Positions 1-8,333 of a stretch of DNA of 11,015 bases are shown piece after piece (the stretch's first letter is position 1; each line of letters opens with the position of its first letter). A program made the translations under genes and the position numbers. The stretch comes from an uncultured Oribacterium sp. (GTDB lineage: Bacteria; Bacillota; Clostridia; Lachnospirales; Lachnospiraceae). The notes under the pieces were generated by a model. It was not told the origin of the DNA. It worked only from the letters and a program-made list of their open reading frames with translations, and made no database searches. The stretch spans positions 1 through 11,015 of the forward strand of contig CAKQWR010000059.1 in assembly GCA_934279105.1 (NCBI GenBank), given 5' to 3'.

Positions 1-81
1 GTCCATGCCTTCCGGAATATGGTAGGTATAGGCACGATCCAATGCTTCATTTGTAATATCTATGATGATTTCTGCAAACAT
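1..81 (-). CDS. priA: Primosomal protein N' (PriA helicase), N-terminal fragment cut by the window edge
   Basis: Translating the minus strand from the ATG at 81-79 gives 27 codons, beginning MFAEIIIDITNEALDRAYTY and ending HIPEGMD at the window edge. This matches the start of PriA's 3'-DNA-end-binding domain, which typically reads as a short hydrophobic strand with an aspartate, then an L-D-R/K-x-F/Y-x-Y segment and an I/V-P-E/x turn. PriA is the superfamily 2 helicase that recognises stalled forks and D-loops and reloads the replicative helicase. The start codon shares its A with the murF TGA stop (TGATG), so translation is probably coupled to murF. A weak GCAGGAA lies about 8 bases upstream, inside the end of murF. 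Only the first few percent of the protein is visible, so helicase motifs cannot be checked. The call rests on N-terminal similarity by memory, supported by length-independent frame agreement and the coupled start. Confidence 0.8.
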   Translation of the reverse strand, partial: MFAEIIIDITNEALDRAYTYHIPEGMD

Positions 82-1430
82 CAGCACTGTTCCTGCTTAA
101 AATCACGTACGATGTCCGCAAGCTTCATGCTGTTTGAGCCCTTAAAGAGAATCACATCTCCGCTACGGGCGATGGCATGAATCGTATTGCGAAGTTCATC
201 GATATCCATGAAGTATTCGATCGTCGGCATATTTCGTGCCACGTCGTCTCCAATCGGCTTATGCGATTCCGCGACTGCGTTCCGAATTCCTTCACCGATG
301 GCTGCTGCACGCTCACCATACAGAAACACCTCATCGATCGGAAGCGTTGCAAGATAGTTTCCAACTTCTCGATGATAGTCCAGAGTCTTCTCACCCAGCT
401 CCAGCATATCAGCCAGCACCGCGATATGGCGTTTTCCCTCTAATGAAGCAAGCGCTTCAAGCCCTGCCTTCATGGATGCCGGAGAAGCGTTATACGCATC
501 ATCGATGATGAGGACATTTTCCTTCGTACGGAAAGTTGCTCCGCGGCCTGCAAGGCCCGAAAAGTTTTCAAGTGCATGCTTCGCCGCTGTCGAATCGACT
601 CCCAGCGCTTCTGCGATATGCATCGCTGCGGAGGCATTCTGAAGCATATGGTTTCCCTTCACCATCAGATGAAGATCATAATCTGTAATCGCATAGGTCC
701 TTAGATTCATCGTCTTATCTTCCGCGATGCCGAAATGATGAATCTCATCTATCGTCACCTTCGAAAGGATGGCATCATTCATGTTAAGGTAGAGCGAACC
801 TCCGTCTGCCATACCATCGAGGATATGGAGCTTCTCGCGAAGAATATTCTCCTGCGTTTTCAGCTGTTCGATATGCGCGATGCCGATATTCGTCATCACC
901 GCCATATCAACACAGGCAATCTGCGCAATTCTGGTCATCTCACCAGGCTCTGACATACCGAGTTCGATGACGGCCGCTTCTGCTCCGGATCTGGCCATCT
1001 GAAACATCGTGATCGGAACACCCACCTGCGAATTTGCGTTTCCTGCTGTCTGAAAAACGTGTTTTCCTGCCGAAATGGCGGTCGCAATCATGCTGCGTGT
1101 CGTCGTTTTTCCAACCGATCCGGTCACACCGATCACGATTCCATGGAACTTCCGCCGCTCCATCAGACCGATTTCCTGAAGCGCCTTCGTTGTATCCTGC
1201 ACCTGATAAAAGCGGACATTCGGATACTTCGCCTGCATTTCTTCGATCGGACGTGAACTCAGCACCGCAACGGCTCCATTTGCGATGGCCATATCGATGT
1301 AATCATGTCCATCACTTCGCTCGCCGATGATCGGCACAAAAAGTGCATTCTGCATTTTTTTTCGTGAATCAAGCACGATTTCCTCGATGCCATCATCCGT
1401 AAATCCGAAACTTTTATCCGCTGTGTTCAT
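81..1430 (-). CDS. murF: UDP-N-acetylmuramoyl-tripeptide--D-alanyl-D-alanine ligase (MurF)
   Basis: Cytoplasmic ATP-dependent ligase that adds the D-Ala-D-Ala dipeptide to UDP-MurNAc-tripeptide, the last step of soluble peptidoglycan precursor synthesis. Visible Mur ligase features are an N-terminal UDP-binding domain with VLDSRK and GERSDGHD, the P-loop GVTGSVGKTTT (about residues 101-111), a GNANSQVGVPITM segment, the VIELGMSEPGEM and TNIGIAHIE motifs, a REKLHI lysine segment, and the C-terminal DDAYNASPASMKAG, LADMLELG and LFKGSNSMKL motifs of MurF. The start at 1430 is chosen because GGAG precedes it by six bases. An in-frame ATG at 1442 (four more residues, MEKN) has no good ribosome binding site, but an annotator could prefer it. 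At about 449 residues it is near the usual 450-460, although the N-terminus and one central beta-hairpin look slightly short. It follows murE closely and overlaps priA by one base, so it is surely co-transcribed with both. Confidence 0.95.
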   Translation of the reverse strand: MNTADKSFGFTDDGIEEIVLDSRKKMQNALFVPIIGERSDGHDYIDMAIANGAVAVLSSRPIEEMQAKYPNVRFYQVQDTTKALQEIGLMERRKFHGIVIGVTGSVGKTTTRSMIATAISAGKHVFQTAGNANSQVGVPITMFQMARSGAEAAVIELGMSEPGEMTRIAQIACVDMAVMTNIGIAHIEQLKTQENILREKLHILDGMADGGSLYLNMNDAILSKVTIDEIHHFGIAEDKTMNLRTYAITDYDLHLMVKGNHMLQNASAAMHIAEALGVDSTAAKHALENFSGLAGRGATFRTKENVLIIDDAYNASPASMKAGLEALASLEGKRHIAVLADMLELGEKTLDYHREVGNYLATLPIDEVFLYGERAAAIGEGIRNAVAESHKPIGDDVARNMPTIEYFMDIDELRNTIHAIARSGDVILFKGSNSMKLADIVRDFKQEQC

Positions 1431-1456
1431 GTTTTTCTCCATTCAACTCAACTAGT

Positions 1457-2953
1457 CTATGAAAGGTGGTACTTTTCAGCTGTTTCCAGTATAACCTCAC
1501 GATCGAGGAAATGTGTGCGCACACCCTTTACTTCCTGATAGTCCTCATGTCCCTTACCGATGACCGCAATCATATCACCCTTTTCGGCGTGGGTCATCGC
1601 ATACTCGATGGCTTCGCGTCGATCCGGAATTTCAACATATTTACCACCAGCCGGGACCAAGGTGGACTTGATGTCCGCAATAATATCCGTGGTCTCCTCA
1701 TCTCGTGAATTATCTGCCGTAAGAATACTGAGGTCAGCAAATTCGGCGGCTGCCTTTCCCATGCCATATCGGCGATCTTTTGCACGATTACCACCACATC
1801 CGAAAACAACCACGAGGCGCTTCGGCTGAAGCTCACGAAGGGTACTCAAAAGATTCTCCATCGCCATTTCATTATGAGCATAGTCGACGAGCACGGACAT
1901 CTTTTTGTTCTTAAAAACAATCTGTGTTCGTCCATCCACATGTACACGCCGGAAGGCATTCATGATGGCACGATGGGAAATGCCGATCAGTGACAGTACT
2001 GAAATCGCCGCCATCGCGTTGTAGACATTGTACTTACCAGGGAGATCCATCTGAATCTCGAGCTCCGTATGACCGCTCACTTCGAAACGGATGCCGACAA
2101 AATCCGGACGATTCACGTGCTCGATATGATCCGCCATGAAATCCGCAGGACGATCGACGGCATAAGTAAACATCTTGCATGGTGCGCCTGCCAGAAGTTC
2201 ATCTGCAAAATCTGCATCCATATTGATGAGGCCTACGCGTGACTGTTTGAAAATACAGCTCTTATAATACTTATATTCCTCGAAATCCGCATGCTCATTC
2301 GGCCCGATATGATCCGGCTCGATGTTTGTGAAGATACCATAGTCAAAGGTGATTGCATCAACACGATGCAGTTTAAAGGCCTGACTGGAGGCCTCCATCA
2401 CTACATAATCACAGCCCGCATCCCGCATCATACGGAAATAATGCTGGAGATCATACGATTCCGGTGTTGTGTTTTTCGTTGGCAGATGCTTGCCGCAATA
2501 CTCTACGCCGGTCGTACCGATGCATCCGACGCGCTCGCCGGCATCTTCCAGAATCTGCTGAATCATGTGGGCGGTCGTCGTTTTCCCCTTCGTTCCAGTG
2601 ATGGCAATGACCGTCATCTCTTTACTCGGATAAGCAAAACGTGCCGCGCTGAGTTCTGCCAGTGAAGCACGTGCATTCTCTACGCGCACGATGGCTACAT
2701 CCCCCGGCACACTTGACAGATCGAGTCCGAAGTCCGTTGGATTTTCTTCTATCACGATGGCTTTACAGCCCTGCTCTATGACGCTCGGAATAAAACGATG
2801 TGCATCGACATTAGCGCCCTTCATCGCGTTGAACACGGTTCCTTCAACCGCTTTTCTGGAATCAAACACGACTTCCTGGACATCCACATCAGAAGCATCG
2901 CCATGCACGCACTCATACGCTATGTTACTAAGCCAGTCTACAAACTTTGCCAT
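1457..2953 (-). CDS. murE: UDP-N-acetylmuramoyl-L-alanyl-D-glutamate--diamino acid ligase (MurE), probably meso-diaminopimelate-adding
   Basis: Adds the third amino acid to UDP-MurNAc-L-Ala-D-Glu, immediately before MurF acts. The 498-residue protein has DSRKAVEGTVFNAMKG and the DAHRF turn in the UDP-binding domain, the P-loop TGTKGKTTT at 119-127, the TTPES and MEASSQ motifs, FTNIEPDHIG, a KYY-KSCIF lysine region, VDGRTQ at the domain junction, VDYAHN and FGCGGNRAKDRR. Diamino acid choice is read from the C-terminal domain: DNSR at 414-417 stands where meso-DAP enzymes have DNPR, and GKGHEDYQ (466-473) is intact. The retained Arg and the Gly/Glu pair favour meso-DAP, as expected in Clostridia. 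The ATG at 2953 is preceded by a purine stretch AAAAGAGA. A longer in-frame reading begins at a GTG at 2998 inside a hairpin and adds a non-homologous MFHFLLF-type extension, so it was not used. murF follows after about 26 bases from its chosen start. Confidence 0.95.
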   Translation of the reverse strand: MAKFVDWLSNIAYECVHGDASDVDVQEVVFDSRKAVEGTVFNAMKGANVDAHRFIPSVIEQGCKAIVIEENPTDFGLDLSSVPGDVAIVRVENARASLAELSAARFAYPSKEMTVIAITGTKGKTTTAHMIQQILEDAGERVGCIGTTGVEYCGKHLPTKNTTPESYDLQHYFRMMRDAGCDYVVMEASSQAFKLHRVDAITFDYGIFTNIEPDHIGPNEHADFEEYKYYKSCIFKQSRVGLINMDADFADELLAGAPCKMFTYAVDRPADFMADHIEHVNRPDFVGIRFEVSGHTELEIQMDLPGKYNVYNAMAAISVLSLIGISHRAIMNAFRRVHVDGRTQIVFKNKKMSVLVDYAHNEMAMENLLSTLRELQPKRLVVVFGCGGNRAKDRRYGMGKAAAEFADLSILTADNSRDEETTDIIADIKSTLVPAGGKYVEIPDRREAIEYAMTHAEKGDMIAVIGKGHEDYQEVKGVRTHFLDREVILETAEKYHLS

Positions 2954-2996
2954 GATTCGTCTCTTTTCGTTAAATTTAAATAATAGAAAATGAAAC

Positions 2997-3035
2997 ACCT
3001 ACGGGCGGCGCTCTGAAGAAGCATCCGCCCGAGGT
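2997..3035 (-). terminator. Possible intrinsic terminator or attenuator between fhs and murE
   Basis: On the minus strand a GC-rich stem, CGGGCGG (3031-3025) pairing with CCGCCCG (3008-3002), is extended by ACCT/AGGT across a one-base bulge, with a loop of about 16 bases. It is followed by a T-rich but interrupted run (GTTTCATTTTC). The position, 11 bases past the fhs stop and about 45 before the murE start, fits partial termination. The imperfect T tract and the absence of a good promoter between it and murE suggest read-through or attenuation rather than a full stop. Confidence 0.45.
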
Positions 3036-3045
3036 ATCGACTTTT

Positions 3046-4713
3046 TTAGAAAAGTCCCGTAATCTGTCCGTTGTTTACATCGATGCCAAACGCAGCCGGC
3101 TTCTTCGGAAGTCCAGGCATAGTCATGATATCGCCGGTGAGACAGACCACAAAGCCTGCACCTGCCGATACATATGCATCACGTACCGTGATACGGAAAC
3201 CGCTCGGACGTCCAAGCTTCTTCGCGTCATCGCTAAGACTATACTGTGTCTTCGCCATGCAGACAGGAACGTTACCGAAGCCAAGCTCTGTCAGCTTATC
3301 CAGCGCCTTGCGCGCCTTCGGCTCGTAGTTTACACCATCTGCACCATAAATCTTCGTCGCGACTGCTTCGATCTTTTCATAAAGGCTATCGCTCAGCTTC
3401 TGTACCGGATTAAAATGAGCCTCCTTTTTCTCAAGCGTTTCAAGCAGTGTCTTTGCAAGCTCGACGCCACCCTTTCCACCTTCGCCATGCACCTTGGAGA
3501 GCGCGAAATCCGCACCACGTTCACGGCAGAAATTCTCTATGAACTGAAGCTCTGCTTCGGTATCGCTTGCAAACTGATTGATTGCTACGACAACCGGAAT
3601 ACCATAGGTCTGCAGATTCTCGATATGCTTCTCGAGGTTCACGATTCCCTTTGCAAGTGCATCAAGATTTTCCGCTGCAAGTTCTGTCTTCGGGATACCA
3701 CCGTTGTATTTGAGTGCGCGTACTGTGGCAACGAGTACCACTGCATCCGGCTGGAAGCCGGCCATCTGACACTTGATATCGAAAAATTTCTCCGCACCAA
3801 GATCGGCACCGAAACCAGCCTCGGTAACCGCGATGTCTCCGAGCTTCAGTGCAAAACGAGTAGCCTGTACAGAATTACAGCCATGTGCGATATTAGCGAA
3901 CGGACCGCCATGTACAAGCGCCATATTGTGCTCGAGTGTCTGGACGATATTTGGCTTGATGGCGTCCTTCAAAAGAGCTGCCATCGATCCGACAGCCTGA
4001 AGATCCTCTGCCGTTACCGGCTTACCATCAACATCATACGCCACGATGATACGTGCGAGACGTTTTTTCAGATCATCCATGTCATCCGCCAGGCAGAGTA
4101 TCGCCATGATTTCAGACGCTACCGTGATGACAAAATGATCCTCACGGACAACGCCATCGGCCTTTCCGCCGAGACCGATCACGATGTTACGAAGCTGACG
4201 ATCATTCATATCGACACAACGCTTCCAGTTAATCGCCTTCAGATCGATACGAAGCTCGTTTCCCTGCTTGATATGGTTATCGAGAAGGGCGGCAAGCAGA
4301 TTATTCGCACTCGTGATCGCATGGAAATCTCCTGTGAAGTGAAGATTCAGATCCTCCATCGGAACGACCTGGGCATAACCGCCGCCTGCCGCACCACCCT
4401 TGATGCCGAAGCAAGGGCCGAGGGACGGCTCACGAAGTGCAACCACTGTTTTCTTTCCAATCAGATTCAGTGCATCTGCAAGACCTATCGATGTTGTGGT
4501 CTTACCTTCTCCGGCAGGTGTCGGATTGATGGCGGTAACCAGTACAAGCTTTCCGTTCGGACGATCCTTGATTTTATACCAGAGATCGTCGCTTAGCTTC
4601 GCCTTGTACTTGCCGTACTGCTCGAGTTCATCCGCCTCGATACCATACGCAGCCGCTACGTCTGTGATGCGATTCATCGTAGATTCCTGTGCAATCTCAA
4701 TATCAGACTTCAT
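3046..4713 (-). CDS. fhs: Formate--tetrahydrofolate ligase (10-formyl-THF synthetase)
   Basis: Cytoplasmic enzyme that joins formate to tetrahydrofolate using ATP, giving 10-formyl-THF. It feeds purine synthesis and initiator-tRNA formylation, and in acetogens the methyl branch of the Wood-Ljungdahl pathway. At 555 residues it has the normal family length. The ATP-binding loop [10 protein letters not shown] lies at 65-74. The two family signatures are both intact: [11 protein letters not shown] at 103-113 and [12 protein letters not shown] at 328-339. [10 protein letters not shown] and [11 protein letters not shown] also match the family. The ATG start has GAGGT five bases upstream. It sits in its own 332-base interval between ftsK and murE stops/starts, with a candidate promoter and leader hairpin upstream, so it may be transcribed separately from ftsK and read on into murE. 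No broken or missing motif was seen. Assimilatory or acetogenic use cannot be told apart here. Confidence 0.97.
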   Translation of the reverse strand: MKSDIEIAQESTMNRITDVAAAYGIEADELEQYGKYKAKLSDDLWYKIKDRPNGKLVLVTAINPTPAGEGKTTTSIGLADALNLIGKKTVVALREPSLGPCFGIKGGAAGGGYAQVVPMEDLNLHFTGDFHAITSANNLLAALLDNHIKQGNELRIDLKAINWKRCVDMNDRQLRNIVIGLGGKADGVVREDHFVITVASEIMAILCLADDMDDLKKRLARIIVAYDVDGKPVTAEDLQAVGSMAALLKDAIKPNIVQTLEHNMALVHGGPFANIAHGCNSVQATRFALKLGDIAVTEAGFGADLGAEKFFDIKCQMAGFQPDAVVLVATVRALKYNGGIPKTELAAENLDALAKGIVNLEKHIENLQTYGIPVVVAINQFASDTEAELQFIENFCRERGADFALSKVHGEGGKGGVELAKTLLETLEKKEAHFNPVQKLSDSLYEKIEAVATKIYGADGVNYEPKARKALDKLTELGFGNVPVCMAKTQYSLSDDAKKLGRPSGFRITVRDAYVSAGAGFVVCLTGDIMTMPGLPKKPAAFGIDVNNGQITGLF

Positions 4714-4754
4714 CTCTTACCTCTTTCTCTTATAGCTTCTTTAGTGATGATTTA

Positions 4755-4778
4755 TTTCCAGGGTGATTCCCCTTGAAA
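4755..4778 (-). promoter_or_regulatory. Hairpin in the fhs leader
   Basis: TTTCCAGGG (4755-4763) and CCCTTGAAA (4770-4778) form a 9-bp inverted repeat with one mismatch and a six-base loop. It lies about 42 bases before the fhs start and downstream of the candidate promoter, so it would be in the 5' leader RNA. No T tract follows on the minus strand, so it is not a typical terminator. It could be an operator, an RNA-stability hairpin, or chance. It does not resemble the tetrahydrofolate riboswitch as remembered. Confidence 0.35.
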
Positions 4779-4814
4779 ACGTATTACGAAAACCTGTGAA
4801 ACGATGTAACGTAA

Positions 4815-4843
4815 ACTTTATGCACGCCGGCTTCCCATGTAAA
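4815..4843 (-). promoter_or_regulatory. Candidate sigma-A promoter for fhs
   Basis: On the minus strand TTTACA (4843-4838, five of six matches to the -35 consensus) and TAAAGT (4820-4815, four of six to the -10) are separated by exactly 17 bases. The predicted start would leave a leader of roughly 95 bases containing the hairpin at 4755-4778. The promoter is flanked by the inverted arms CGTAAAC (4810-4816) and GTTTACG (4854-4860), the first overlapping the -10 box, which could be an operator. Confidence 0.45.
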
Positions 4844-4862
4844 GACATATTTCGTTTACGAA

Positions 4863-7800
4863 TTATCCGTTGGCAATCAGCTCATCAAATTCTGCAAGTG
4901 TCATGATGATCTTACGTGGCTTCGTGCCCTCCTCCGGACCAACCACGCCTGCATCGGCGAGCTGATCCATGATACGTGCCGCACGGTTAAATCCGATACG
5001 GAACTTTCGCTGAAGCATGCCAATCGACGCCTTCTCTGTTTCGATGATCAGCTGTCCGGCTTCAACGAAGAGCTCATCCTGATTTCCTCCACCGGCGATG
5101 CTGCTCTCACCGCTGCTACCGGACTGGACCTGTTGCTGAATGCGTTCACTGTATTCGACCTCGCCCATCTCCTTTTTAATGAAATCAACGACATCGGATA
5201 CCTCCTGATCCGAAACAAATGCACCCTGCACACGTACCGGCTTCGGTATACCCTGTGGGAAGAAGAGCATATCGCCCTTTCCAAGCAGCTTCTCTGCGCC
5301 ATTCATATCAATGATGGTACGGCTATCGGTACCGGACGAGACAGCAAATGCGATACGGCTCGGAACATTGGCCTTGATAAGACCTGTAATGACGTCGACC
5401 GTCGGTCGCTGCGTTGCAATCACAAGATGCATACCGGCAGCACGTGCCAGCTGCGCAATTCGGCAGATGGCATCTTCGACTTCCTGACTCGATACCATCA
5501 TAAGGTCGGCAAGCTCATCGATGATGATGACGATCTGCGGCAATTTTTCCGGTTTCTGATCTTCAGGAATCTCCGGATCATTCCGAACCGCTATAATTTT
5601 CTCATTATAGCCCTTCAGATCACGTGAACCGCTTTCTGCGAATTTCTTATATCGATCTGTCATCTCGGCAACCGCCCAGTTAAGAGCGGATGCCGCCTTC
5701 TTCGGGTCCGTCACCACCGGAATCAGAAGATGCGGAATACCGTTATATACCGAAAGCTCTACCACCTTCGGATCAATCATGATCATGCGCACATCCTCCG
5801 GCTTATACTTAAAAAGGAGTGACATGATGAGTGTATTGATGCAGACCGACTTACCAGAGCCGGTAGCACCGGCAATCAGGAGGTGCGGCATCTTCGCAAT
5901 ATCGGTCACGATGGTCTTTCCAGCGATGTCTTTACCGACACCGAATGCCAGTTTCGATTTCGCCCCCTGAAATTCAGGGCTACTGAGCACATCGCCTAAG
6001 AAAACGGTGGCACCATGTTTGTTCGGCACCTCGATACCGACCGCGGACTTGCCCGGGATTGGTGCTTCGATACGAATGTCTGCTGCTGCCAGACGCATCT
6101 TAATGTCATTTGTCAGCGAAACGATCTTCGATACCTTTACGCCGATTTCCGGCTGCAGTTCATACCGCGTTACGGCCGGTCCGATGGAAATGTTCGTAAT
6201 TGTGACATTGACGCCGAAACTTTTCAGTGTTTCCTGAAGTGTCAGTGCATTCTGGCGAATCTCCTCTCGGGTATCGAAATCCTGTCGAGATGGCTTCAGC
6301 AACAGATGGAGCGGCGGAATCACATATGGTTTCTGTACCTTTTTCTTCTCAAGAATCTCCTGCTGAAGCTTTGCGTTATCTGCTTCCGTCGGGATATTTT
6401 CCTTTTTCTCACGTTCCAGCTGAGATTCGATTTTCTTTTTCACCGGCTCAACATCCGCATCAATCACCTGACCACTTGATGTAACGATTCGACGGGTTCC
6501 CTGCTCCATGTCCCCTCGTCCGATGGTCACGGTGCCATTTTTAGAAACGCTCACTTCCTGATCACCAGCATATGCCTGCATTTCCGTTTCGTCCGCGCTC
6601 ATCTGATGCGTTGATGCATCTTCATCATCGGAAACAACGGAAGCCGTAGGAACATCATCCTCTGTATGAACTTCCGAAAAATTCCCTGCATCCCAAAGGC
6701 TGCCTCCGGTAATCGGAAGCTCATCTTCTACTGTCTGAACACGAAGCGCTGCGGTTCTCTGCGCCTCTGCGGTCAGCTTCGGCGAAACGGTATCCTCTGC
6801 TCTGGTATTCGCAGCGTCCTCTGCCACAGCATGTCCGCTCACCGAGCCAGTCGCCATCGACATAGAATCATCTCTCATTACCGGCGTATGACGCACATTC
6901 AGTGGAAGTTCAACTGTATTTGATGCATTTTCGTCCGGGCCCAGTATAGCTCCCATACCTGTAATCGTCGGTTCTACGTTCAGCTTCGCGTCCGTCACGG
7001 TAGAGGAAGTCGAAGCGTCTGCTGCCGCAGATGAAGTCTCGTATGAAGGGGCCGTATCGACGGACGGAATAGAAAAGAAATCATCCGACAGTACATCCTG
7101 TGTAGTGCTCGTCTGCACAGGATCATGCGTCATCGCATCCGGCATCTCCGCGCTCGTCTTCACTGTTTCACAACTCATTTCAGACAGCGGCTGATGTGCC
7201 GAGAGGTCGATTGCCTGCATATCCACACCCGCCTTCCGTGCTCTCAGTTCCTCTTCACGAGCAAGGCGACGCTCCTCCCGATGGATACGAGCCGAGGCAG
7301 CGACCTGTGAAAAATCTTCACGCGCACGTGCACGCGCATGTGAAGCGGCTTCCGCTGAATGCTTCGCAATGATTCTGGCCAGCGGTTTTCCTGTTGTATA
7401 TACGAGACATATAAAGCAGGACACGAGCAGAATCAGCGTGGCACCAACGGTACCTGCAATGCTGTAAAGCACCATAGCAAGTGCACCGCCAACGATGCCA
7501 CCGCCGATGCCAAGCTCTGCACCCTCGGTATAGAAGTCCATCAGTGTACAATCCTGTACACCACCAGCTGTAAAAAGCTGCAGAAGCGCCGACAGAAATA
7601 CCAGCATAAACAGCGCAGACGTCATCCGAAGTGCTGCATGAGGATTATCAATATTTGACAGGATAAAGGCAACTACAAAGCTTAGTACAATAGGAAAGAT
7701 ATAGCCGATCATACCAAACAGTCCGAGCTGTACTGCTTTCAATGCCGCACCAATCGGACCACAAAGGCCCAGATTTGAAAGGAACAGAAAGAGCGAGACC

Positions 7801-7931
7801 GCAAATGTAACAATAATCGCTGCCTCATCTCCCATCAGGGGTGCATCATATTCCTGTACTTTATTTGTAGAACGACCCTTCGCGCCTGTCGATGTCTTCG
7901 GTTTGTTCTTACTGCCCTTTGGTCTGCCCAT
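4863..7931 (-). CDS. ftsK: FtsK/SpoIIIE-family DNA translocase
   Basis: Membrane-anchored hexameric ATPase that pumps chromosomal DNA through the closing division or sporulation septum. The 1022-residue protein begins with a basic [10 protein letters not shown] tail. It then has about four membrane segments (roughly residues 37-180), an Ala/Arg/Glu-rich juxtamembrane stretch (about 195-235), and a long acidic Ser/Thr-rich linker to about residue 500. The motor follows from YVIPPLHLL (near 536), with Walker A GATGSGKS (688-695), Walker [11 protein letters not shown] (801-810) and [21 protein letters not shown]. The C-terminal winged-helix gamma domain (about 952-1016, [21 protein letters not shown]) reads polar DNA motifs. 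The start at 7931 has AGAGAGG just upstream. An ATG six codons earlier has no ribosome binding site. Typical Firmicutes homologues are near 750-950 residues, and the excess is in the linker. FtsK and SpoIIIE cannot be separated by sequence alone. Confidence 0.95.
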   Translation of the reverse strand: MGRPKGSKNKPKTSTGAKGRSTNKVQEYDAPLMGDEAAIIVTFAVSLFLFLSNLGLCGPIGAALKAVQLGLFGMIGYIFPIVLSFVVAFILSNIDNPHAALRMTSALFMLVFLSALLQLFTAGGVQDCTLMDFYTEGAELGIGGGIVGGALAMVLYSIAGTVGATLILLVSCFICLVYTTGKPLARIIAKHSAEAASHARARAREDFSQVAASARIHREERRLAREEELRARKAGVDMQAIDLSAHQPLSEMSCETVKTSAEMPDAMTHDPVQTSTTQDVLSDDFFSIPSVDTAPSYETSSAAADASTSSTVTDAKLNVEPTITGMGAILGPDENASNTVELPLNVRHTPVMRDDSMSMATGSVSGHAVAEDAANTRAEDTVSPKLTAEAQRTAALRVQTVEDELPITGGSLWDAGNFSEVHTEDDVPTASVVSDDEDASTHQMSADETEMQAYAGDQEVSVSKNGTVTIGRGDMEQGTRRIVTSSGQVIDADVEPVKKKIESQLEREKKENIPTEADNAKLQQEILEKKKVQKPYVIPPLHLLLKPSRQDFDTREEIRQNALTLQETLKSFGVNVTITNISIGPAVTRYELQPEIGVKVSKIVSLTNDIKMRLAAADIRIEAPIPGKSAVGIEVPNKHGATVFLGDVLSSPEFQGAKSKLAFGVGKDIAGKTIVTDIAKMPHLLIAGATGSGKSVCINTLIMSLLFKYKPEDVRMIMIDPKVVELSVYNGIPHLLIPVVTDPKKAASALNWAVAEMTDRYKKFAESGSRDLKGYNEKIIAVRNDPEIPEDQKPEKLPQIVIIIDELADLMMVSSQEVEDAICRIAQLARAAGMHLVIATQRPTVDVITGLIKANVPSRIAFAVSSGTDSRTIIDMNGAEKLLGKGDMLFFPQGIPKPVRVQGAFVSDQEVSDVVDFIKKEMGEVEYSERIQQQVQSGSSGESSIAGGGNQDELFVEAGQLIIETEKASIGMLQRKFRIGFNRAARIMDQLADAGVVGPEEGTKPRKIIMTLAEFDELIANG

Positions 7932-7971
7932 GTTTCCTCTCTTAGTCATAGTTTCTAAATTTAACTCAACT

Positions 7972-8000
7972 ATTATACTCTAATCGCGCCCTAAAATCTA
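7972..8000 (-). promoter_or_regulatory. Candidate promoter for ftsK
   Basis: A perfect TATAAT (minus strand, 7977-7972) lies about 40 bases upstream of the chosen ftsK start. Seventeen bases further upstream is only a weak -35, TAGATT (8000-7995). A better TTTACA is present but 25 bases away, too far for standard spacing. The -10 quality and position make this the likely ftsK promoter, possibly activator-dependent or tolerant of a poor -35. Confidence 0.5.
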
Positions 8001-8064
8001 TATGTAAAACGAGTGTTCGCTTGGAGGGGCATCGTGCCATCTGATACAAGCGTCGTGTTTCAGG

Positions 8065-8302
8065 TTCATGCAGGGACCCCGTAGGGGCAACAGAAACCAT
8101 ACGAAGAGGTCGTCAAAAAATCAAAATTGGTCCCTTAGAACCAGTTGGAGTATCTTTCCCTGGATTCCTCCGCAACACTGAGTTTCCATCCAGGAAACTC
8201 AGTCGATTGCGGAGGACCTACTGGTTCTTTGGGACCAATTTTATGATTTTTCTGACCTCGTAGTACTGCGTTTCTGTTGGCCCTACGGGGTCCCTGCATG
8301 AA
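8065..8302. repeat. Long palindromic intergenic repeat, copy 1 (about 238 bp)
   Basis: The 402 bases between ftsK and the regulator gene are mostly one imperfect palindrome. Outer arms 8065-8097 and 8270-8302 are 33 bases each and match at 32. Middle arms 8123-8145 and 8220-8242 match at 21 of 23. Inner arms 8166-8187 and 8193-8216 match except for a two-base bulge and one mismatch, around a tiny loop. Between outer and middle arms are short, partly matching segments (AGGTC/GACCT). The left side has about 17 extra bases (8146-8165) absent from the right. No open frame of interest and no transposase is inside. A second, diverged copy lies at 10905-11015. No target-site duplication was found at the edges. 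Flanking bases 7932-8064 hold the ftsK leader and promoter and nothing else recognised. It could act as a bidirectional terminator, but lacks a T tract right at its base. Confidence 0.85.
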
Positions 8303-8333
8303 GCAGATCATCGCGCTTTTTTCATGACTATCC

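Noticed and set aside
2954..2998. Longer MurE start at the GTG codon at 2998
   Set aside because: The GTG lies at the edge of a likely hairpin, lacks a ribosome binding site, and the added residues do not resemble MurE; the ATG at 2953 fits better.
3415..4596. A 393-residue open frame on the plus strand, antisense to fhs
   Set aside because: It lies wholly inside the well-supported fhs gene, has no ribosome binding site or recognisable domain, and reads as a Cys/His/Ile/Arg-rich shadow produced by the opposite strand's codon bias.
4714..4862. Tetrahydrofolate riboswitch in the fhs leader
   Set aside because: The remembered conserved core of that riboswitch is not visible on the minus strand; only a simple hairpin is seen.
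7932..7949. Longer FtsK start six codons upstream
   Set aside because: No ribosome binding site precedes that ATG, while AGAGAGG lies directly before the ATG at 7931.
8065..8302. Integron attC site or CRISPR array as an explanation of the palindrome
   Set aside because: It is longer than typical attC sites, lacks recognisable core sites and a nearby integrase, and there are no evenly spaced short direct repeats.
8065..8302. Insertion sequence with transposase
   Set aside because: No open frame resembling a transposase is inside or beside either copy, and no target-site duplication could be found at the edges.
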